Assembly (NCBI GenBank): GCA_019775845.1 | Contig: JADQAV010000069.1 | Location: 49,232-113,231, forward strand | Source: Myrmaecium sp. VS I D KN 1 | Lineage: Eukaryota > Ascomycota > Dothideomycetes > Valsariales > Valsariaceae | Direction: 5' to 3' | Length of the DNA: 64,000 nt | In this document: positions 1-11,771 of the stretch, piece after piece | Position numbering within the stretch: position 1 is the first letter of the stretch | Layout of the letters: each line of letters opens with the position of its first letter | The notes under the pieces: generated by a model | The model's database searches: none | What the model was told of the DNA's origin: nothing | The model's input: the letters and a program-made list of their open reading frames with translations, nothing else | Made by a program: the position numbers and the translations under genes

Positions 1-1848
1 AACGGAAAACACACACAGCCCAAGGATCTCGCAAAGCTAGTACCGCAGTATTCACATCTATCCTCTCTCTACTACAGCTCTCCCGCATCACCCCTATATA
101 AGCAAGTGAACAAGTACAGCCCATGAAATCACTCCCGCAGATTCCCCCACCATTCCCTACCTCCCGAGTCCCTACCTAATCAACCCTTGTCGCTCTCAAA
201 AAGTTAAAAAAAAGGGAAAAAAAAATCAAAACACTAATAAACAAGGGCAATTAATACTCGTACAGCCCCCAATCACTCGTCATACAACCCCCGATCACTC
301 GTCGTACAACCCCCCCTCCCCCGTCCAATCAGTCAGAAACATGCAGTATACTGATATCTCCTCAACCCCCACGCATCACGCCTACGAAAGGGGCCTGAGT
401 ACCGTCGAAGTACCTATCAGGGCGCTCTCCGTGGGCTCATGAGGAGGAGGAGAGGGTGAAAGGACTTAAGGGAGCGAAGCCTGCGAGGCGCCCTATACGA
501 CTCTATTGGAGCTTGCGAGGGGCCGGCCCTTGCGTGAGGGCCAACGTGATAAGGGCTGTGTGTGAGGGCCTGCGAGGGAGCCTGTAGGGATGCCTGAGGG
601 TCTGTCTGCCTGAGGGTCTGGGAGGGCCTGAGGGGGGCCGAGAAGGACTGCGAGAAGGCCGCCTGCGCGAGGTCTTCTGGCTAATCGAAATGGGGGTTGT
701 ACATCTACTATGTAGTTATCGGGGGTTTCAGGTACGCCTAGTAACTAATCGGGGGTTATACGCGCAGTAATATGGGAGGGGGTATGTACGGATATCCATT
801 CCTCCAAACAACTAACCCAAACCATCCCTCACCAACCCCAACCAACCCAGCACAGCCCAGATCAACCAGCTTCACACCCATCCCCTGACCATCCCATAAA
901 TACACACTACACGAAAGCACTGCCTCACGTTATAGGAAGCTACGATGGATGGGTGTGGCCCTTAGGGGTATATAAGTGTATGTACTTTGATAGACCTACC
1001 AACCAACCAACAAGCATCATCCTAGGTACCAACACATTGATTTTCCTATAACGTCCTGTGCTTAACCTGTCGGTACCTACTTACCTACCTAGGTACTTAG
1101 ATTTACACTCCATCTACCCGGACGTAGAACGTCGGGGCGGGTTCGTCGTACGGTCGTACCTGCCTTACCGGGGTCACCCTTGCGGACCTGGCCTGGTACG
1201 CACGCCGTACTACCTAGTTATTAGTGGGGGAGTGCGTACCTAGGTAATCGCGTCGTGGAGGGTTCGTATAGGGATGGTATGTGCTTGGTGTGTGAGAGGT
1301 GGATGTGATGGTCCTGTTATATAGCTAGCTCCTTGACCGTGATCATGGGGAGGGAAAGAGCGTTAGTTATATTAACTGATGAATGCTTTTCCGAAGAGGA
1401 AATAATATTGAATGAAATATAAATAAGTAAGTTAGGATGAGATGATATGGGATTTCTAATGTAATAAGATCAAGAAGAGAAAGTAATAGTATCTATAGAT
1501 AAACCCCTCCAGAAGACTCAGATATTACTAAGACGGAGCTATAAGATTGTTATTTATATGTATCCAGACATCCTACGACTCCCGCCGGTTCTCTCCGGTC
1601 CCAGTGGGAGGACCAAGTAGCACACAGCCTCCACGTTAGCGATCATCGTAGGATAAACACTACGAAGCCATCGTTTAGTAGAATTCAAATCGACTAAAGT
1701 ACGATGATTACTTCCGCACGCATTCACACCGTCGAACGGGGTATATAGATATCTTCCTACACACAGGTATACCTACTAAGATGGAAGACATCACTTCCCC
1801 CCCTCTCTTATCACACACAAAGTGAGTGCAACACGCAAAACCCAGCAC
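1..1848. other. Gene-free spacer with G-rich repeats
   Basis: No convincing coding region is present; the only ORF, of 61 codons at 1058-1243, has no recognisable features. Positions 257-318 carry three direct copies of a roughly 22-nt unit built on CTCGT-NN-TACAACCCCC. The same C-run motif returns in inverted orientation at 691-789 (TGGGGGTTGTAC, ATCGGGGGTTAT). Between them, 420-680 is G-rich and full of degenerate GCCTGAGGG and GCCTGCGAGG repeats. 1340-1560 is AT-rich. The arrangement could be a decayed repetitive element, but no transposase or reverse-transcriptase remnant is visible. Confidence 0.6.
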
Positions 1849-3555
1849 TCAAAGCACAAACCGGAACCCCCTCCCATAATCCTCCGTACCCACAACCCTC
1901 TCCTTCACCGGGCCCTGTTCCGCCTCCGCCGCCACATCCGCCTCCTTCTCCAACCTCTCCAAGCGGCGATTCTCCCACACCAACAACGTGCGCAAACCCA
2001 ACACCAGCGCGGTGGTGAAAAACATAAACGCGGCGCACACCCACATGCCACGGCGATAATACGGAGCATCGGCGGTAGGATACAAACGGGTGCCGAGCAG
2101 GGGGCCACACTGGCCGACGAGGTTGAGCAGGACGATGCCGGCGCCGCGGCGGGAGTCGGAGCCCTGGTTGTTGAGGACCCAGGGGAGGACGTTGGCGATG
2201 GCGGGGAAGATGCCGGCGGCGGCGAGGAAGACGCCGGCGTAGCGGGCGCCGACGGCGGCGCAGCTGGCCAGGATCACGTAGCCGATGCCGCCCGTCAGGG
2301 TGAGGGCGGTGAGGACGAGGCCCCGCTGTTGGGTGCGGTCGGCGAGCCAGGTGGAGAGGATGGTGAGGAGGAAGGAGAGGAAGAAGGGTGGGGCGGTCAG
2401 GCCTTGGGCGTGGATGGAGGAGAAGCCCATGTCTTCGAGGATGGTGGGGAGAAAGACGGGGAGCGAGGCGTAGGAGACGTTGCAGGAGAAGTACATGAGC
2501 TGTTGGTGTGGTGTGAGGTGTTAGTGGTTGGCAAGGGTACGAGGGAGAGATTGAAGGGGGAAGGAAGGAAGGACTCTTGCGTACCGCGGTAAACCAGCAC
2601 TTCGGATCGAGCAAGGCGGCCCCGAACTCGCGCCACTGCACCCCGCCGACGCGGACTTTATCCTCGCCGACCTGGGCCACCCCGCGCGCCCGCGCCACCC
2701 GCTTCTCCTCCGGGCTGAGGAAGCGGGCCTGCTCCGGGGTGTCGGGCAGGAAGCGCCAGGCGACGGCGGCCATGACGACGGTCGGCAGGCCCTCGACCAG
2801 GAAGAGCAGCCGCCACTTGGCCATCGCCGGGTGGCCGGAGGTGATGCCGTACGCCAGCGCGCCCGCAAACGTGTTGGCCAGCGGCGCGGCGGAGAGGAAG
2901 AGGCCGCAGCGGAAGCCGAGCTCGCGTCGCAGGTAGAAGAATGAGAGGAGGTAGGGGATTCCGGGCCCGAATCCGGCTTCGGTCACTCCGAGGAGGAATC
3001 GGATTGCCATCAAACCCTGCCAGTTCTGCACCGCTGCTTGGACGGTGGCGAGGAGGCCCCTGGAGGGAGAAGGAATTAGTCCTGGGCTTGTTGAAGGGCC
3101 ATGGAGGGATAGACGGTCACTCACCATCCAAACACGACAAACGCCGCCCACCGATGCGGGGGCACGACCTTCCACATGATCGCCTGGAACTCGAAGACGA
3201 TGTAGGAGATGTAGAAGATGGTGAGCAGCCAGTCGTACCGGGACCCCGTGAGGGCGAGGTCCTCGCGCATCCCCGCGATCCGCGCGTTCCCGATGTTCGA
3301 CCGGTCCAGGAAGGAGAGCAGGAAGAGCGCGGTGACGAGGGGGACGAGGTGCTTGTCGAACTTGCGCACCACCCGCTTCTGTATTGCTGGGTCGATTGCG
3401 CCGGGTGTCACGGTCGTTGCTGCGGCGGCGGCGGCGTTCTCGATGTCGATTGGGGCCCCGATCTTTTCGTCTTGGATGGTGGTCGGCTTGGGGTCGGAGA
3501 GCGGCGTCTCCGTCGCTGCGGCGGTGCTCGCCGTCTGCCTGCTGAAGAGTCCCAT
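1849..3555 (-). CDS. Dal5-family MFS permease (anion:cation symporter)
   Basis: Plasma-membrane transporter of the allantoate/nicotinate permease (ACS) family, which imports small organic anions such as allantoate, ureidosuccinate, nicotinate or pantothenate; the substrate cannot be read from sequence. Three exons are inferred: 3555-3125, 3059-2585 and 2499-1849, joined by GTGAGT..CAG and GTACGC..CAG introns, giving 518 aa, a normal length. The cytoplasmic N-terminus (about 60 residues) leads to the family signature KFDKHLVPLVTALFLLSFLDR and NIGNARIAG at the first transmembrane segment. Later segments include FLLGVTEAGFGPGIPYLLSF and WRLLFLVEGLPTVV. The middle loop contains LPDTPEQARFLSPEEK, typical of the family. 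The start at 3555 is the first in-frame ATG and gives a compact N-terminus. The second donor (GTACGC) is non-optimal but is forced by the frame. No linked catabolic gene suggests a substrate. Confidence 0.88.
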
Positions 3556-6248
3556 GGCGAGATATGAGGCGGAGGAGAGAGGTGGGGTGAAAGGGAGGGA
3601 GAAAGTGAGAGAAGAGGAGGACGGAGAGGAGGAGAAGAAGAAAGGAGGGGGATCTCAGCAGGATGATATACCGTACATACTGACATATAGTGCCCCACAC
3701 ATCGTCGGAGACTGACTGACTTGCACCACCTCACTAACATCCCTCTTACTCCTTCCATCCATCCATCCATCCATCCAATCCCATCCCCTCCTCCGCATCG
3801 CACGAACCGACGAATCGGCCCGAAGACGCTTCATCCCCGCCTCCACCTCCTCCACTCTCTCCATCCCATCCATCCCATGCACCCCGCCTTGATCGGCATG
3901 TGGGGTCACTTCCTCTGGACAGAGAGATGACGTGGTACAATCCGCGGGGGAACCCAACAGCTGCTCTTCGGCATCTGAGCTGAGGGCCGGGGATGAAACG
4001 TCGTCGCATTGCTGATTGCTGGCGGCGGATGGTTCTTACCCATCCGTGTCCAGAACATCCAGGCACTCACATCCTCACCAAGTAGGTATCCATACATCCT
4101 TTCGATACTTACCGCGGCCGTTCAACATCCCATATCCATACCGCTCCAACCGACGTGAAGAATAGTACCTAAGGAAAACCTCAACCCACCCGCTGACGAA
4201 AGAAAAAAGCGTTGCGCCCAGCTCCCTTACATAGGTCCAAGTTTCGGCGCCTCCCATCCCCGGACCGGCGCGGGGGGAAGTTGGAACCTTGGAAAGCACA
4301 AGTGCGTGCACGGACGTCAAACCCCTCCACTTTCCCACGCTTCCCAAGTATCCGATGGGATATCAACCAATCACACCGCTGCGAAAGGGAAAAGACGAGT
4401 CATGTTCGCCCGGCTCATCCGTGCGGGGGATGCGGGGGAAGATGGAGGGAGGGATGGGGGCGGAGGGAGGGATGGGGGCGGAGCGGGCGGGTTACCGGTT
4501 ATGTATGTATCGCCCTTTTTTTTTTTATACCCTTCATCCCGCCGTGATTGGACGGGTTCAAGGGGGTCGTGTTTTCCGGCATGTGGTTTCGGCATTGGCG
4601 TTGTTGGGTGAGTGGATGTACATATGTATCTACTCCGTAGGTACGGATAGGGAGAGCGAGATGAGGTTGTATGTGATAGGTGGAGTAAGCGTGGTGAGTG
4701 AGTGAGTGAGTATCGTGAGCGGGTTGCTGCCGGCGGTATTGGTAGTAAGGTACTAAGTTATCTCTTGATTTGATGCCGTCGGCTTTTGTGCTTTTTGCAT
4801 CCTGATGAGATGATGAGATGCATAGTATGACTTGATAGGAGGAGGAGAAGGATGCTGCTGGCGGCTCGGGTTGATATGGTTTCGCGGTTTGTGGAAATTT
4901 GAGTAAAATAATATATAATAGTATTGAATAACTTCAACTTCTATTTAAGATTCCTTTACCACCTCTTTCTTCCCTACTAATTCCTTCTTTCATTTCCTTC
5001 GTCCGTCCCTTCCCTCGCCATCCGCCCGTGAGACGAAACCCGTATGCCCGTACACGTAGCTTTCCACACAGCGCAATGCAATCTGATCTCGAAAGATTTC
5101 CGAGCGGACCCAACCCGACAGGGTCCCAGACCTGTCACCCAAGTAAATGGATCCCATTTCGACTCCAACCCCTCACAAGGGCCCCCAGTACTTATCCGTA
5201 CACATACACCCTTACAACGCCCATCCGCACCGCCAATGTCTTCGTCCGCACGCGGCAGAAGCATATATAAACGGACGACACGACTCCGAGTCGTGCACGG
5301 AGCGAGCCGAATGACACATCAGGTAGGTAGGTACGAATGGAAGAAGGCGGCTGCTACAGATTAGGTAAATACCTTACCTATAGTATGTAGCTAAGGCAGG
5401 AACGAGCGATCTCATACCTCGATGCTAAAAAAGGGAAGAAATACCCACACGGTTGATAGAAGAAGAAAAAAGGATACCGCGGATAAAAGAATCAAAAGAT
5501 TTAGTAGGATAATTCGCCTTTCAAGTTTCGAAAACCCTTTATATGTCCTTATATATACTAAGGGCCAGTCTTAAGAAAAAAACTTAGAGATATTAATTGT
5601 TCATATATTCTTCTGGTTGGTTTAATACTATATATATAAGAAAGCGTCAGAGCAGTGGGTTAGGTCCCAGTTTTCTTATCAACCGCTGAAGAGCATGTTA
5701 GGTTTAATTTATAAGGTACTACCGGCAGTACTACTAGGTAATGTAGGTAGGGCAGTGGTCACTGCATGCAACAGTATTAAGCAAGCGGATCACCTCCGCC
5801 CTCCGGGCTGGCACGGAATTCTGAAATCCGGGTGCCGCCGTGACACGAAGGAGGATACTACCTTATGGGAACGGCTGTAACCTAACACTGCATATGAAAA
5901 CATCCTCGTATGGCCTATTTACCTAAGATGCCCCATTATGAGGTGGTACCTTCTCATCTACGCTCGTACTCATTCGGAATATAAGCGGAAAGATCTAAGA
6001 ACGGTGAAGCTGGAGTACCTTAATGCCATAAGATAGATTGAGCTTGGACAGGTATATACCTCAGGGCATGGATACTAGAATCTTTCGAGGAGTGAACAAA
6101 GAAGAGAAGCAAAAGGACAACCACAAAGATTACTTTCCTTCTGTCTACTACAGCAATCACTGCAAATTGAAAGAACAGAAGAGAAAAAGTAAAGAGCACT
6201 CTCCGAGCCAGGCCCCCGCAGCCCAGCCCAGCTCAGCCCTAACTTTCC
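3556..6248. other. Long intergenic spacer
   Basis: No supported gene. The immediate upstream region of the permease (3556-3720) is a purine/pyrimidine-asymmetric leader. An (ATCC)n tract lies at about 3755-3778 and a GTGA tetranucleotide run at about 4692-4710. 5400-6050 is AT-rich with many TA-containing words and stop codons in all frames, resembling RIP-degraded DNA, and includes a short G+C-rich island at 5780-5850. The ORFs present (up to 138 codons at 4289) are low-complexity and overlap each other on both strands. Confidence 0.55.
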
Positions 6249-7462
6249 CTAGACCTCCCTCTCCCTCTCAATCCCCACCCGCCCAAGCAAGCCCTCCAAC
6301 TCCCGCAGCTCCTGTACCTCGCCCTGCTTCGCAATCTCAAAAACCACCGGCTCATCCTGGAGCTTAAACTTTTGCTTTCGCTGCTGCTGCTGTTGCAGCT
6401 GGCCTCCATCCAGCAAACCTTCCGAAAAGCTCGCCGAAGCCAAAGCCAAAGCCGACCCCGATGACTCCGCGGACTCAGGGCCAAGGCCAGGGCCAGGCAC
6501 AAGGACAGGGACAGGGCTAGGGCCAGGCACAGGGACAGGGCCAGGCACAGGAACCGGCAAAGCAGGCAGGGCCTTCTCCCCTGCAGCTCCAAGGTTCCCT
6601 CCCTCCTCCCTCCTCCTGCCACCCATCACCTCCCTCGCTTCTTCTTCTTCTTCCTCAGCCTTACCGACGCCAGGTATCCGCTTCCGCTCCGCCGCACAGC
6701 AGCATTGTCTGAGTACATCTCTCAGCCGCTGCAGGCCTTCCTTGCGTCGTCGCCCGCGACACATGCCGCCGCCGCGCAGCGCGAGTTCGAGACGGACCAG
6801 CGCGCGGAGGGGGACGGGTGTGTGTGTGCGTGTGTCTCCCCCGCCGATGCTGCGGTCGTGTAGGATCTCGAGGGTGGCGTGGCGGGGGGTGTGGGGATGG
6901 AAGATGGAGGAGAGTGGGTTTTCGTGTTGGTGGAAGAGGAGGATGAGGGAGGAGCGGGGGAGGGCGAAGGTGCTTGCTGCGAGCGCTGTTGGGGGGAAGA
7001 GGGGGGAGAAGTTAGCAAGGTGGCCTTTTCTTTCGCTTTTGCTATGCGTTTTTAGGTTGGGATTGTGGAGCTTTGTCTGGAGGGAGGGAGGGGAGGGGGT
7101 AGGCGTGGTTGGCTTGGACGGGGGGAAGAGAGAGAGGGAGGGAGGGATGTGGGAAGTAGGCCGAACATACTGAGAATTTCCTCTTCGATGGAATTGAAGT
7201 GAGGAAGTTGGGCCGAGGTGGCTGGCTTGGGTGCGCTGTTTGCCGGTGTGGGTTTGCATGTAATGCTGGTTTGACTGTACTGTCCGGTGGCCGTTGTCGC
7301 CGTCGTCGTCGTCGAGGGAGCAGAGTGGCTGGGGGTGCTGGAGTCGTTGTCGTCGACGGAGTTGCTCGTGACAATCGAGTGGGCGGCGTCGTCGTCGTCG
7401 CCAGGGATATCGATGTCGACGCGGCTGTCGAGACGGCCTAGGCGCCGCAGGAAAGAGCGCAT
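6249..7462 (-). CDS. Hypothetical protein with VPVPGP repeats
   Basis: Two-exon gene of unknown function, predicted 342 aa. Exon 1 is 7462-7171 and exon 2 is 6985-6249. The intron has a perfect GTATGT donor, a TTGCTAAC branch sequence and a CAACAG acceptor, and it keeps the frame. The N-terminus starts MRSFLRRLGRLDSRVDIDIP and continues into a Ser/Thr-rich linker. Residues about 90-190 are the least biased part (HFNSIEEEIL, then FALPRSSLILLFHQHENPLS, then a basic Cys-containing segment around CRGRRRKEGLQRLRDVL). It then has an EEEEEEAREV acidic run, a proline-valine repeat (VPVPGPVPVPGP and variants, encoded by G/C-rich tandem DNA at 6479-6560) and a Gln run. I recognise no catalytic domain or membrane segment. 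Confidence 0.6.
6479..6562. repeat. Coding tandem repeat, CAGGGACAGGGC-like
   Basis: Degenerate short tandem units (GGGCCAGGCACAGGGACA and shortened variants) inside the last exon of the gene on the minus strand. They encode the Val-Pro-Val-Pro-Gly-Pro stretch. The repeat preserves reading frame, which fits selection on a coding tract, and its length is likely to vary between strains. Confidence 0.75.
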
Positions 7463-8385
7463 GGTACCGGCTCCAGTGCACCTGACTTGGTCCGAATTGT
7501 GATGCTAATATCACTGTTACTGAGCTTCAGCTTGGTCCGTACGGAAGGCGTAGCGGTGACTGGATGCGAGTGGAAGGTGACAGTGTCTGGGCGAGACTGT
7601 AGGCTTGTCAATTGGACGATAACACGCGGTTTTGACTTTCCGGTGACAGGATTTGGCAGCTGTCAGGGTAGTATTTAGTACTGCTCCCTGAAAAGACGCG
7701 AAAGGTACGGCGGGAAGAGACGACAGAGACACCCCTTCTTCTATTTGTTCTTAGTCAAGGTTTCGCTTTCCTCTTGCTAGTGACTGAATGGAAGGATGCG
7801 AGTGACAATAGGAATGAGAGATAATAGAAAGTTCGACTCATCGACAGCAGATTCCCATCACTTTGCCTTCCTGTCTCTGACCCATCTCTTCCTTTCATGG
7901 CTCTACAAGCTCCCGTAGGTGACTTGTGGCGATGATGCAAGTACCAATAACATCGATGTCCGTTCACTTCGACGTCCGTATGGATGCCAGACGGGCTTTT
8001 TTACCTTTCGACCACTCAACCAACGAGTCCATTCTATTGACCGTCCCACATCTCAGTCTTTCGAAGCTGGTGTATAAAGTCGATGTGTCCCTCATCTCCT
8101 TCCTACCCATCACTTTACGAGTTCACACCTTGACTTGCAGCTCTCGCAATCCTCAAGCAACCTGCAACTCACCTCCATTCAGTCATCCAATCTCCCGTCA
8201 TTCAGTCTTTCAAGATCTTCCCAACCCACCATCCCGCGTTCGTTCTGACTTAGACGTGTCATTTCTCTGACAACCCGTAAGTGACCAACCCAACCACTTG
8301 GCATCGTCCGTCAGACTCATCTCATCTCCCACCAGACACACCTCCCGTCAAGGTCTTCCCAGCTCACCGTACCGTATTGGCAACC
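7463..8385. promoter_or_regulatory. Divergent intergenic promoter region
   Basis: Spacer between two divergently oriented unknown genes. No gene is supported here. Close to the right-hand gene, a possible 5' UTR intron runs 8277-8362 (GTAAGT donor, TTCCCAG acceptor). Its branch point is weak, so the call is tentative. Confidence 0.4.
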
Positions 8386-10615
8386 ATGCCTTTCTTCGGT
8401 CTCAAGAGCAACAACAAACGCAAGCAATCGCACATCGACTTGCCCGATACATGTGCTGAACTGGTCGACTTCATCAAGAGTAAGTCACGTCGTTCCCCAC
8501 CATCACCGTGCTCATCGACTAACGCTTGCCATAGCCCAAGCACCCTTCATGTTGCCGCTCCACTCGCAAGCGACCAACCCCCAAGGTCCCAAGACCTTAG
8601 AAGTCGTCTTCAAGAGCACGAGCGAGCAGCGCCCGCTAGCCGGGACGGAGGCCACCGTGGGCGCATATCTGGTCGAGCGCGAAGCCGACCATGTCTTCGG
8701 CAAGCCCATCCAGTTCAACGTCCTGGAGTCGGGCCGGGGCGCCAACCGTTACGAGGCCCTGGTTGCCCTGTACGGCCAACTGGAAGTCCAGACCCCGGAC
8801 TTTGACGACCTTCAGGCCCGTCACCGGGCCCTGACGGAGGCACGCCGGGGGAACTGGGCCGCCGTTCTGAACGGCCAGAACGCAGTGAACGGCGAAGGAC
8901 ACCGACTGGGCGAGAATGCCAATAAAAGGCCGAGGCTGGCAGCGACGGTGGATACGGGTGCACTTGACCGTGGAGATGTCGCCACGGGTGCTGTTCCTTA
9001 CCCGGGAACAAGTGGCCATCATGCTGTTGTCGGCGATGCTGTTGCTCACCGGAGCCCCGTCCAAGGTGTGCCTGCCCTTCAAAAAACCACCGTCGTGGCC
9101 GAGAATGCCATCACGAGGGAAGGTGCTCTCGCAGGAGTGTACACCGGTTACCATGACCTCCCCACTCTCGAGCAGTTGTCAACCTCATACTCCTCGTCAA
9201 CACTACGGTCCAACAGCCACGAAAGCGCAGCAGCAGGGCCGTGGGCGCCTAATTCTCTGTACGACGGGCACAGGGGAAGGCAGTGGACGCCTCCAGAGCG
9301 CCGTCGAGAAGGGTTCATCCCGACAAGGCCGCTCTCGGACTGTTTGCTCTGCCAGCCCTGGAATCCGGACGGTGTCATGCACCAGTCGACCAACGTGCAC
9401 GGCAATCCGTCCGGTGCGAGCCGTGGCCGGAGCATACCAGTCGGTATGCTTTGCAACCCTGCCAGCCCACACGGTGGCGAGCCCCGGTCGACCAACGTGC
9501 GCCGCCATTTCTTTGTCACGGGCCGTGACCGGTGCATGTCAGTCGAGAGGATCTGCCGCCCGAACAGAGGCGAGGCCCAGTCGAGCAATAGGACCCGAAA
9601 TTCCTATTGCCCCAGCCACACAACCAGGCTGGCTCGAAATGGGTCTCACAACTCGTTCAGCCCCAATGGTCGGGAGAGGTCGCATCTGTGGGAAGGCAGG
9701 CCAGAGCGGGCCTTCAGCCTCGACCACACCGTCCCCGTGGCATCCCACGGCTACGGTCGTGGATCCAGCTATCCAATGCCACAGTCCCATCCCTACGGTG
9801 CGAGTGGCGGCGCTCCACATGCCAGCCAGTACCAGCGACCATACGCAAGCGAGCATGGTGGTTTCGTCGACACTCCAAACGTAGACGGCTTCCACCTCCC
9901 TCGCGTGCGGGAGCCCAGAGCCCACACGCAGGGCGACGTCCGTTCGTCGCCGTGGGTGCTGCAGTCGCCCGACATGGTTGGTGCCGGATATGGCAACCAC
10001 GACGGCTACCACGCCAAGACCATGCGTCCCCCGCCGGAGGAGCAGGGTCACTGGTTTCCGCAAGGGCAGGAGCAAGTGGCCGCCGACTTCCACGGGCAGC
10101 AGGACGGTCAACATCCAGACGCGCGCCTGCTGACCCCGGCCGAAGATGGAGACTCGTGGGACTGGAGCAAGAGCCTCAGCCAGGAGGACGGCGGGACCCC
10201 GATCAAGGGCGAACCCGAGCCTGACATGATCGAAGGGCACAACTGGCTCGGCGGCAAGGAGTTGGACGGCGTCGCCCTGATGCGGAACCCCGACAAGTTG
10301 GAGAAACGGCCGCCGCACTCGGTTCAGCCGGAGCCCCTGGCCGGAGATGGGGCCGGCGCGGCGAAGACTCTTCACCCGTCTCCCGCGGCCGAACCAGCCC
10401 GTGCTGCCCCGACGGTTATCGATCTCGTCAGCGACGAGGACAGCACGGAGGGGGGCGATCAGAACAACCGCGTTCAACCCCGGAACGCAGCCGTCAGGGA
10501 GCCATCGAGGCAGCCATCCCTCATTCTCGACGACTCCTCGATTTCATCGTCGGTGGCGGAGCAGCAGGAGGAGGACGAGTGGCGCCAAGAGGCTGAATTT
10601 GTCGACCTGGCTTGA
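8386..10615 (+). CDS. Hypothetical protein with SUMO-interacting-like motif
   Basis: Unrecognised 724-aa protein. Exon 1 (8386-8479) begins MPFFGLKSNNKRKQSHIDLP; a GTAAGT..TAG intron (8480-8534) leads to exon 2 (8535-10615) in frame. The first 150 residues are the most ordered-looking part (KTLEVVFKSTSEQRPLAGTE, GAYLVEREADHVFGKPIQFN, NRYEALVALYGQLEVQ). Residues about 180-620 are rich in Ser, Gly, Pro, Arg and His with loosely repeated Cys-Asn-Pro and Ser-Thr-Asn-Val blocks, suggesting disorder. Near the C-terminus, V659-I-D-L-V-S-D-E-D667 is a hydrophobic core followed by acidic/serine residues. That is the form of a SUMO-interacting motif, and it is followed by a Ser/acidic tail. No enzyme domain is seen. 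A nuclear, SUMO-linked role is inference only. Confidence 0.7.
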
Positions 10616-11771
10616 TCCGTCGCTCTTTCCGTTCGTCTCCTTCCTCGCGGGGTGGTCGGGTTGTCCAGTGTTACGGTTGACTTTCGCGTTCGGGTTCAGA
10701 CTAGGGGACCAAGGCCTGGGTTGATATTCTTCCTTCACTCGGTCAAGAAGAGAGGAAGGGCAAAAATGAGGTGAACATCGGGGCATCAGTGTTTCCGATT
10801 TGAGACTGAAGAATGAAGAAAAATAATATAAAATCCGAAGTAGATAGGACTCGAAAAAAAGAATAAAATGGATTTGAAACGCTTCTTTTTTTTCTACTTT
10901 TGAGTTTCATCGTGAGACTTGAGACTTGACATTCAAGATTTGAGATTTGAGATATTAGATGTGAGACGTGAGATTCAGGATTTGAGATTTGAGATGCGAG
11001 ACGTGAGAAAGATATATTAATGAGATGGCGAAAACGAAACGGGTATCAGAAAAGAAGCAGAGCCCTGTAGCAGCGTCAAGATGGAAGGTTCACGGATACT
11101 CATAGCTTGGTCACTACTTAGTTTCGAGTAGTCTTTTTCGATTGGCAGCGCCTGAGAGATGCAGAGATGGGCGTAAGCTGGGAGATTATAGCTGCTTTGC
11201 GGATGGGAGTAGAGAAGCGGACGGGAAGATGGGATGAAGTCGGTCGATAAGGTCGATGAAGTCGACGATGAAAACTGAGGAGACAAAAAGGATTACACCC
11301 TATTAGACCCAAGTAGATGCAAGATGATAGATTGCATCTTCTCTTGAGCGGGGTAACGAAAAAGCTACAGTATCCGTACAGTGCAGTATTCCTCAGGCCA
11401 TGTCAGGAGCGTGGGAGTATCTCTCCCTTTTCTTGGCGCCGTCCCCCGTTCCCCCCGGCGCAGGGACAAGGATGAGGAGAACATAACATTTTTTCCATCG
11501 TTCAGTTTCTTATATTATAGAGCGCGATGTTATGGTTTAGCGAAAGAGAAGAAGTAATAATGCCTCTGTAGTACTAATACGTAGGATGTAAGTACTCCTA
11601 CCCTGATCTATGATTCAAGCAAATCCACTTTTCCCACCCGAAACATGACCGCAACCTTCATGATGATGAAAATAGATGAAAAAAAGAAAAGAAAATGGAT
11701 AAAACCATGATATAACAAAAAACACATCACAGAACGCGCCTCCACAAGATCATCACTCCTTCCATTCCCAC
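10616..11771. other. Convergent intergenic spacer with GAGATTTGA repeats
   Basis: 3' flank shared by two convergent genes. 10905-11010 contains a run of degenerate TGAGATTTGAGA/GTGAGAC units. The rest is AT-rich with no supported gene, although 11017-11312 contains short open frames on the minus strand without recognisable features. Poly(A)-signal-like AATAAA-type words occur near 10825-10870. Confidence 0.55.
10905..11010. repeat. Degenerate GAGATTTGAGA direct repeats
   Basis: Purine/T-rich direct repeats with a unit near TTGAGATTTGAGAT/GTGAGACTTGAGA, about 10-14 nt, repeated seven or more times with substitutions. They are non-coding and lie downstream of the 724-aa gene. This looks like a simple minisatellite. 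Confidence 0.65.

Noticed and set aside
1822-2592. 256-codon plus-strand ORF over the permease gene
   Set aside because: Antisense to the transporter exons; composition is Gly/Glu/Asp-biased with no domain.
4289-4705. 138-codon ORF in the left spacer
   Set aside because: Three overlapping frames are open here because of G/A-rich simple sequence; none shows protein-like composition or splice context.
9539-10477. 312-codon minus-strand ORF inside the SUMO-motif gene
   Set aside because: No recognisable features, and it overlaps a longer, intron-supported gene. The plus strand itself is low-complexity, so this is the least certain of the antisense rejections.
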